Source: Spirochaetaceae bacterium (lineage in GTDB: Bacteria; Spirochaetota; Spirochaetia; Treponematales; Breznakiellaceae). From it: a stretch of 18,999 nt of DNA. The notes below the pieces were generated by a model, which ran no database searches, had not been told where the DNA came from, and saw only the letters and a program-made list of their open reading frames with translations. The translations under genes were made by a program, and so were the position numbers. Within the stretch, counting starts at the first letter, position 1, and each line of letters begins with the position of its first letter. Positions 14,922-18,999 of the stretch are shown here, one piece after another. The stretch lies in assembly GCA_031265015.1 (NCBI GenBank), contig JAISDG010000196.1, forward strand, positions 1 through 18,999, written 5' to 3'.

Positions 14922-16094
14922 CTAAAAATCAACCCAGACCGCTCCCTTTTGGGAACTTTCAACGCACTTGCCGATAAATTTAACCCCCTCCGCGCCGTTT
15001 TCAACATCGGGGAAGTCCAGATCTTCTTCCGTAAGGGCCTGGCCGGCTTTTTGTTTCAGCAGGGCGCCGGTATAGGTTTTGTAGATATTGGCCATCGCTT
15101 CAAAATAGCCTTCCGGGTGGCCCGAAGGAATACGGGACAAGGACTGGGCCCGGGGATAGAAAGCGTCCCGGCCCCGGGAAAGCACCGCCCTGGGTTTACC
15201 CAGCAGGGACACTTTCAGGTAATTGGGATCCTCTACCCGCCATTCGATGGCGCCCTTGGTTCCGAATATCCGGAACTGGAGCCCGTTATCGTAGCCCATG
15301 GCGATCTGGCTGGACCAGTACACGCCCTTGGCGCCGTTGGTATATTCCACCATGATTGTGGCGTTATCGTCCAAAACCCGGCCGGGGCAGATCCTGTCGA
15401 GCCTGGCGCAGACCGACTTGATTTTAAGGCCCGTTACATAGGAAATCATATTTTCGATATGGGAACCGATGTCCCCCACACAGTTGGATTTGCCCGAAAG
15501 CCCGGGATCGGTACGCCATTCGGCCTGCTTACTCCCTTCCTTTTCCTGGGGGGTAATGAGCCAGTCCTGGGGATATTCGCCGGCCACATAGATGATGTCC
15601 CCGATTTCTCCCCGGCGGATCATTTCCCGGGCATGCTTGACCGCGGGGAACCCCGTATAGGTATAGGTTACGCCGAACAAAAGCTTGTTTTTCTTTGCCA
15701 GATCCGCCAGCTCCCGGGCTTCGGTTTCTTCAAAACACAGGGGCTTGTCGCATACCACATGAATTCCCCTGGAAAGGAAAGCCCTGGCCGCGGAAAAATG
15801 GCTGACGTTGGGAGTGACGATCACCGCAAAATCGATTTTATCCGCCCGTTTTGATTCGGCTTCGGCCATTTCATCAAAGGTTTTATAGAGCCTGTCCCGG
15901 GCTATGCCCAGGCCCTCGCCTGTGGCAAGGGTATTCTCGTAGGACCGGGAAAAGCAGCCGGCCGCAATATCCGCCATCCCGTCCAGGGCGATGGATTTAC
16001 GGTGCACATCGCCGATAAAAGCCCCGGGGCCGCCCCCTACCATACCATACCGCAGTTTTCCGCTGACACCGGAACCGGTACTGCCTTCAATCAT
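14922..16094 (-). CDS. Gfo/Idh/MocA family oxidoreductase
   Basis: 390 residues. The N-terminal Rossmann fold binds NAD(P): YGMVGGGPGAFIGDVHRKSI near residue 15, then FAVIVTPNVSHFSAARAFL, and the catalytic-Lys motif CDKPLCF (the EKP equivalent). The C-terminal domain has the substrate-site segment GDIGSHIENMISYVTG with the expected Asp and His. The family oxidises or reduces sugar and inositol hydroxyls. AGGGAGG precedes the ATG. It is the first gene of the sugar operon behind a consensus promoter, followed by a TIM-barrel isomerase. This pair suggests oxidation to a keto-sugar followed by isomerisation or cleavage, as in inositol or 3-keto-glycoside metabolism. The substrate is unknown. Confidence 0.92.
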   Translation of the reverse strand: MIEGSTGSGVSGKLRYGMVGGGPGAFIGDVHRKSIALDGMADIAAGCFSRSYENTLATGEGLGIARDRLYKTFDEMAEAESKRADKIDFAVIVTPNVSHFSAARAFLSRGIHVVCDKPLCFEETEARELADLAKKNKLLFGVTYTYTGFPAVKHAREMIRRGEIGDIIYVAGEYPQDWLITPQEKEGSKQAEWRTDPGLSGKSNCVGDIGSHIENMISYVTGLKIKSVCARLDRICPGRVLDDNATIMVEYTNGAKGVYWSSQIAMGYDNGLQFRIFGTKGAIEWRVEDPNYLKVSLLGKPRAVLSRGRDAFYPRAQSLSRIPSGHPEGYFEAMANIYKTYTGALLKQKAGQALTEEDLDFPDVENGAEGVKFIGKCVESSQKGAVWVDF

Positions 16095-16117
16095 GTTGAT
16101 ACCTCCCTAGCTGTATG

Positions 16118-16130
16118 TTGGTCGGACCAA
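16118..16130. promoter_or_regulatory. GntR/FCD-type operator at the sugar operon start site
   Basis: TTGGTCGGACCAA is a perfect 6+1+6 palindrome that fits the TGGTCNGACCA pattern of FCD-subfamily GntR regulators (FadR, LldR and relatives). It abuts the -10 box and covers the predicted +1 (about 16123), a position suited to repression relieved by an acid or sugar-acid effector. No GntR gene lies in the window. Confidence 0.7.
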
Positions 16131-16159
16131 TCATACTAAAATAAAACCCTTTTTGTCAA
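16130..16159 (-). promoter_or_regulatory. sigma70-like promoter of the sugar operon
   Basis: On the minus strand a perfect TTGACA (16159-16154), an 18-bp A/T-rich spacer and TATGAT (16135-16130) precede the oxidoreductase gene. The leader is about 30 nt and contains AGGGAGG. Confidence 0.82.
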
Positions 16160-16207
16160 GCTCCGCTATCAAACCTATGTGCGTTTTGAATAGTATAACC
16201 CGGGCCT

Positions 16208-16242
16208 TTGTAAAAAGCAACATTTTTTTTATACTTGCCGGC
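16208..16242 (+). promoter_or_regulatory. candidate promoter of the radical SAM gene giving a leaderless mRNA
   Basis: TTGTAA (16208-16213), a 16-bp spacer and TATACT (16230-16235) lie 7 nt before ATG 16243. There is no Shine-Dalgarno sequence, so the predicted start site falls on the start codon. Confidence 0.5.
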
Positions 16243-17367
16243 ATGACCACTGTAGACAGCCTGTACCGGCCATGCCGTTTGTGCCCCCGGCGCTGCGGAG
16301 CCGGCCGTACGATTTCCCCCGGGGGAAAGAGCGCCGTTCCGGCAGGATCCGGCTATTGCGGTGAAAGCGCGGCCCTGCGCCTGGCCTGCGCTTCCATCCA
16401 CCGGGGCGAAGAACCGCCCCTGACCGGCGGAGCCGGGGGGGGCGGTTCCGGCACGATCTTTGTCAGCGGCTGTAACCTGGGCTGCGTGTTTTGTCAAAAC
16501 TGGCAAATTTCCGCCGGTTTATCGGCAAACCGGCAGAAACGTGCCTGGCAAATTTCCGCCGGATCATTGATAGCCCGGCGGAAATGTGCCTTACAAATTT
16601 CCGCCGGTTTAGCAGCCCGGCAAATGCCTGCCGGCCGGCCGGTACTTACGGAGGAATTTGCCCGGATCTGCCTGGCTCTGCAAAGCCGGGGGGCGGAAAA
16701 CATTAACATCGTTACCGGCAGCCACGCGGTTCCTGCCCTGGCCGCGGGTATAGCCGCGGCCAGGGCAGGGATTTCCGGCGGTCCGGCGGCGGACCGGCTC
16801 CGCGTCCCCGTACTGTGGAATTCCTCCGCCTACGAACTGCCCGAAACCCTGGATCTGCTTTCGGATACGGTGGACGTATTCCTTCCCGACATGAAAACTC
16901 TGGACGGGGATATCTCGGGCCGCTATTGCGGCGCCCCGGATTATCCGGCCGCGGCGAAAGAGGCAGTCCGGAAAATGATGGTCATGCGTTCCCTGCGCTT
17001 TGAAAAAGCACCCGGCGGAGGCCCGGACCGCATGGTTTCCGGGGTCATGATCCGCCACCTGGTCCTGCCGGGCCATACGGAGGCCACCCGGACCGTCCTG
17101 CGGTGGTTCGCGGATCACTGCGCCGGCCGGGCGCTGCTGTCACTGATGTTCCAATACACCCCCCTGGGGCCCGGCCCCCAGGGCTCTATTACCAGGGCGG
17201 AAGCCGGCAGGGTCCTGGGCTGGCTGGAAGAATTCGGCATTGATGACGGGTATTGCCAGGAACCGGTTTCGGGCACTACCGGCTGGCTGCCGGATTTTGA
17301 AAAAACCAATCCCTTTCCTTCGGAGCTTTCCGTGCCGGTATGGCACTGGCGGGACGGATTTGCCTAA
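16243..17367 (+). CDS. PflX-like (COG1313) radical SAM protein with an in-frame repeat insert
   Basis: 374 residues from ATG 16243; the frame is open from 16153, but that part crosses the promoters and matches nothing. A Cys-rich start (YRPCRLCPRRCGAG, then GYCGE; Cys 11, 14, 18, 39) precedes HRGEEPPLTGGAG and the radical SAM cluster motif SGCNLGCVFCQNWQIS (Cys 77, 81, 84, CX3CX2C). Further family segments include NINIVTGSHAVPAL, VPVLWNSSAYELPETLDLL, VFLPDMKTL and IRHLVLPGHTEATRTVL. It resembles pyruvate formate-lyase-activating enzymes and uses a 4Fe-4S cluster and SAM for radical chemistry; the target of the PflX branch is unknown. Residues 87-130 are three 15-residue repeats (WQISAGLSANRQKRA, WQISAGSLIARRKCA, then LQISAGLAARQMPA) encoded by palindromic DNA, just after the cluster motif. 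The frame continues cleanly, so the gene may still work. Confidence 0.88.
   Translation: MTTVDSLYRPCRLCPRRCGAGRTISPGGKSAVPAGSGYCGESAALRLACASIHRGEEPPLTGGAGGGGSGTIFVSGCNLGCVFCQNWQISAGLSANRQKRAWQISAGSLIARRKCALQISAGLAARQMPAGRPVLTEEFARICLALQSRGAENINIVTGSHAVPALAAGIAAARAGISGGPAADRLRVPVLWNSSAYELPETLDLLSDTVDVFLPDMKTLDGDISGRYCGAPDYPAAAKEAVRKMMVMRSLRFEKAPGGGPDRMVSGVMIRHLVLPGHTEATRTVLRWFADHCAGRALLSLMFQYTPLGPGPQGSITRAEAGRVLGWLEEFGIDDGYCQEPVSGTTGWLPDFEKTNPFPSELSVPVWHWRDGFA
16501..16632 (+). repeat. three tandem 45-bp palindromic repeats inside the radical SAM gene
   Basis: The units are 16501-16545, 16546-16590 and a partly diverged 16591-16632, each containing CAAATTTCCGCCGG. Unit 2 is almost a perfect hairpin: arms GGCAAATTTCCGCCGG (16547-16562) and CCGGCGGAAATGTGCC (16575-16590) pair at 15 of 16 positions. 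Unit 1 pairs at about 13 of 16. The unit length is a multiple of three, so the host frame is kept. Confidence 0.85.
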
Positions 17368-17439
17368 CGAAAGACGTGGGAAAACCTGCTGTATTAAAGA
17401 AACTTCCCGAATCGAAACGGCGGGTTTCCCAGCCGCCCT

Positions 17440-18006
17440 CTAACCGCGGTTAATCTGCGGGCTGGTCAGATACAGGGCAAGGGCCGCCGCGGTAAGGGCA
17501 TGCACATAGGGCGGCCTGCCCATTCCCTCCAGCACTTCTTCTTCGGAGATCCGTTCCACATCCACGAATTCATCCTCATCCAGATTTTGGCCCGGCAGGG
17601 ACGTTAAGTTTTCCCCATAGTAAAAATGAACCTGGTTCGACATGATCGCCGGATTCGGCCTCATGGATCCCAGCTTGATAAGCCGGTTCGCTTTATAGGC
17701 GGTTTCCTCCGCCAGTTCCCTGGCCGCTCCCGCTTCATCGCTTTCGCCGGGCTCGATAACGCCGCCGGGGAATTCCAGACTCAATTCCCGGGAACCGTGA
17801 CGCCACTGGCGGACCATCAGGAACTGCCGGCCCTGTTCCGTTTGCAGCGCCGGCACTACGATGACCCAGTCGCTGGAATCAATCACCGTAAAGGTCCGCG
17901 TTTTCCCCTTCGGGGAACGGCAGACCGTATCCCGCACCGACAGCACCCCGGAACGGTACAGCTCGGTACGCTTCTCTTCCGTCCAGATCAAGTGGCTTGT
18001 TTCCAT
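17440..18006 (-). CDS. Nudix hydrolase, ADP-ribose pyrophosphatase-like
   Basis: 188 residues. The Nudix box sits at about 82-104 (GGVIEPGESDEAGAA, then RELAEETAY). It keeps G-x5-E-x7-REL-x-EE, but the usual Gly near the end is Ala103. A beta-rich N-terminal part (TRTFTVIDSSDWVIVVPAL, then QFLMVRQWRHGSRELSLEFPGG) is typical of ADP-ribose or sugar-nucleotide pyrophosphatases such as NudF, where the QWRHG and EFPGG segments contact the substrate. It should hydrolyse a nucleoside diphosphate derivative in the cytoplasm, needing Mg2+. AAGG precedes the ATG. It is divergent from the cytidylate-kinase-like gene across 65 bp and converges with the radical SAM gene. Confidence 0.9.
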   Translation of the reverse strand: METSHLIWTEEKRTELYRSGVLSVRDTVCRSPKGKTRTFTVIDSSDWVIVVPALQTEQGRQFLMVRQWRHGSRELSLEFPGGVIEPGESDEAGAARELAEETAYKANRLIKLGSMRPNPAIMSNQVHFYYGENLTSLPGQNLDEDEFVDVERISEEEVLEGMGRPPYVHALTAAALALYLTSPQINRG

Positions 18007-18071
18007 ATACCTTTGGTTTTATAGTAAAATATGAAAGCTATCAAGCGGCCGAAACCGCAAAGGGGGGTATT

Positions 18072-18893
18072 GTGGCAATCGTAACTATTTCCCGCGAACT
18101 GGCGGCCCTGGGAGACGAGACAGCCCACGAGCTGGCGGATCTTTTAAAATACCGGGTGGTCAACAAAAAATGCCTTGAGGATCAAATGAAAAATCTCGGC
18201 GCGGCGGAAGGGAAGATCCGGAAATACGATGACCGAAGGCCTTCATTCTGGGCGTCCCTTTCCCAGGACCGGGATGATTATATCCACTTCCTTAAAACGG
18301 CTCTTTTTTCCGAAGCGGGCCAGGGTAACTGCATCGTGATGGGCCGGGGCAGCGCGGCCATCCTGAAGGGCGTGCCGGGGGTGTTTTCGGTCTTTCTGTC
18401 CGCCTCTATGGAAATCCGCCTGGAACGGGTAAAAAGTTATTTCCATTGCGATGAACGCCGGGCCCGCCAGATCATTGAACAGAGCGACCGGGACCGGGAG
18501 GGTTTTTACCAGTACTTTTTTGAAGTGGAATTGAGGGGGCCGGAAAATTACCATCTGACCCTGAACACTGGCAGCCTTCACCCCCGGCTCTGCGCGGAAC
18601 TCATCAAAACGGCGCTGGAAAGGACCGTCACGGAAGAAGCGGAGGCGGCCAATGCCCTGTGCCTGAAGGATCTGATCCTGGGTCAGAAGGTGGTACATCA
18701 TATCCTGTTTGATAAAACCATACCGATTCATTTCCTTGACGCTTCGGTGCAGGCCGGCGCGGTAACGCTCTTTGGGGTCGTTAATTCCCAGTCCCTGGTG
18801 GAAGCGGCGATCCACAGCGCCGGGGAAGTGCCCGCGGTCAGCTCCGTCACATCGGAAATCCAGGTGGTCCACGAATACGGCCTGACACCGTAA
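18072..18893 (+). CDS. cytidylate-kinase-like protein with C-terminal BON-like domain
   Basis: 273 residues from GTG 18072, chosen because AGGGGGG lies 4 nt upstream and the family alignment begins at IVTISREL; the longer frame from 17997 would overlap the Nudix gene. Residues 2-190 match the cytidylate kinase-like group: VTISRELAALGDETAHELAD, VVNKKCLED, CIVMGRGSAAILKGVPGVFSVFLSA, the arginine-rich lid stretch CDERRARQIIEQSDRDREGFY, and NYHLTLNTGSL. The classical P-loop GxxGSGKS of true cytidylate kinase is replaced by SRELAALGDE, so nucleotide kinase activity is uncertain. Residues about 203-266 (IHFLDASVQAGAVTLFGVVNS, then AAIHSAGEVPAVSSVTSEIQVV) look like a BON domain, usually a lipid- or ligand-binding module in envelope proteins. 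No signal peptide, so it is probably cytoplasmic. Confidence 0.82.
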   Translation: MAIVTISRELAALGDETAHELADLLKYRVVNKKCLEDQMKNLGAAEGKIRKYDDRRPSFWASLSQDRDDYIHFLKTALFSEAGQGNCIVMGRGSAAILKGVPGVFSVFLSASMEIRLERVKSYFHCDERRARQIIEQSDRDREGFYQYFFEVELRGPENYHLTLNTGSLHPRLCAELIKTALERTVTEEAEAANALCLKDLILGQKVVHHILFDKTIPIHFLDASVQAGAVTLFGVVNSQSLVEAAIHSAGEVPAVSSVTSEIQVVHEYGLTP

Positions 18894-18945
18894 CAGCCGC
18901 GGCTGCGGCAGAGTGCGGTCTACTACCCCCTTGGGGCGGAGAGGG

Positions 18946-18999
18946 TCATTGCTTTACCGCCAGCGCTTCCCAGGGTTCAAGATACCGGACCGGTTCCGC
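18946..18999 (-). CDS. possible 3' end of a minus-strand gene running off the window
   Basis: Reading inward from the right edge on the minus strand gives AEPVRYLEPWEALAVKQ and then TGA (18948-18946), a stretch with natural protein composition. With only 17 codons this is weak evidence. A small CCCC/GGGG hairpin (about 18926-18936) would follow it. It converges with the cytidylate-kinase-like gene. Confidence 0.35.
   Translation of the reverse strand, partial: AEPVRYLEPWEALAVKQ

Noticed and set aside
16501..16632. Short CRISPR-like array
   Set aside because: The units are tandem without unique spacers, lie within a coding frame, and no cas genes are near.
17368..17439. Terminator between the radical SAM and Nudix genes
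   Set aside because: TGGGAAAACC and GGTTTCCCA can pair only imperfectly around a long loop, and no T-run follows.
18893..18904. CAGCCGCGGCTG palindrome as terminator of the cytidylate-kinase-like gene
   Set aside because: No T-run follows and the stem is only 6 bp without a loop; too weak to call.

Overview
The window is bacterial chromosome of moderately high GC (my estimate is somewhat above 55 %, not computed), with tightly packed genes and strong GGAGG-type ribosome binding sites. It looks most like a spirochaete, probably a GC-rich gut or termite-gut Treponema. The pointers are a secreted caspase carrying 15-residue 'GLVN' surface repeats of a type I associate with spirochaetes, an HD-GYP response-regulator tail, a GerMN-domain membrane protein, and an Mla (lipid ABC) operon whose MCE protein has a beta-rich C-terminal domain. 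The assignment is inference; no rRNA or other marker gene is present.

Layout. (1) 1-735: 3' part of an HD-GYP signalling protein, then about 400 bp holding a tiny doubtful ORF, a diverged direct repeat and two strong hairpins, one of them a terminator for the opposite strand. (2) 4517-1137, minus strand: a three-gene operon encoding an ECF sigma factor, a one-TM anti-sigma-like protein and a secreted caspase-like protease with a repeat domain. This is the best candidate for a little-described system. (3) 6274-4634, minus strand: a GerMN-domain protein and a YmdB-type phosphodiesterase. (4) 6327-9249, plus strand: mlaE-mlaF-mlaD, closed by a very strong terminator. (5) 10078-9302, minus strand: a lone multi-pass membrane protein with its own sigma70-like promoter. 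(6) 16094-10297, minus strand: a sugar or polyol operon (Gfo/Idh/MocA dehydrogenase, TIM-barrel isomerase, RbsA-, RbsC- and RbsB-like ABC importer). It has a consensus promoter with a GntR/FCD-type operator on its start site, a second operator-like GTTAAC cluster before gene 2, and a bidirectional terminator at its end. (7) 16243-17367, plus strand: a PflX-like radical SAM protein interrupted in frame by three 45-bp palindromic repeats. (8) 18006-17440, minus strand: a Nudix hydrolase. (9) 18072-18893, plus strand: a cytidylate-kinase-like protein with a BON-like tail. (10) At the right edge, the possible last codons of a minus-strand gene.

How the genes fit together. The sigma/anti-sigma/caspase operon suggests a cell-envelope sensing circuit in which an exported protease may act on, or be made under control of, its own sigma factor. 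The Mla operon should move phospholipid between the two membranes. The sugar operon imports a carbohydrate and oxidises and isomerises it inside the cell. Beyond genes, the window has several repeat or structure signals: a 47-bp hairpin element shared by the 3' ends of two neighbouring minus-strand units, with substitutions that keep the fold; the palindromic repeats inside a radical SAM gene; and two plus-strand genes with a TATACT box 6-7 nt before an ATG and no Shine-Dalgarno sequence, suggesting leaderless mRNAs.
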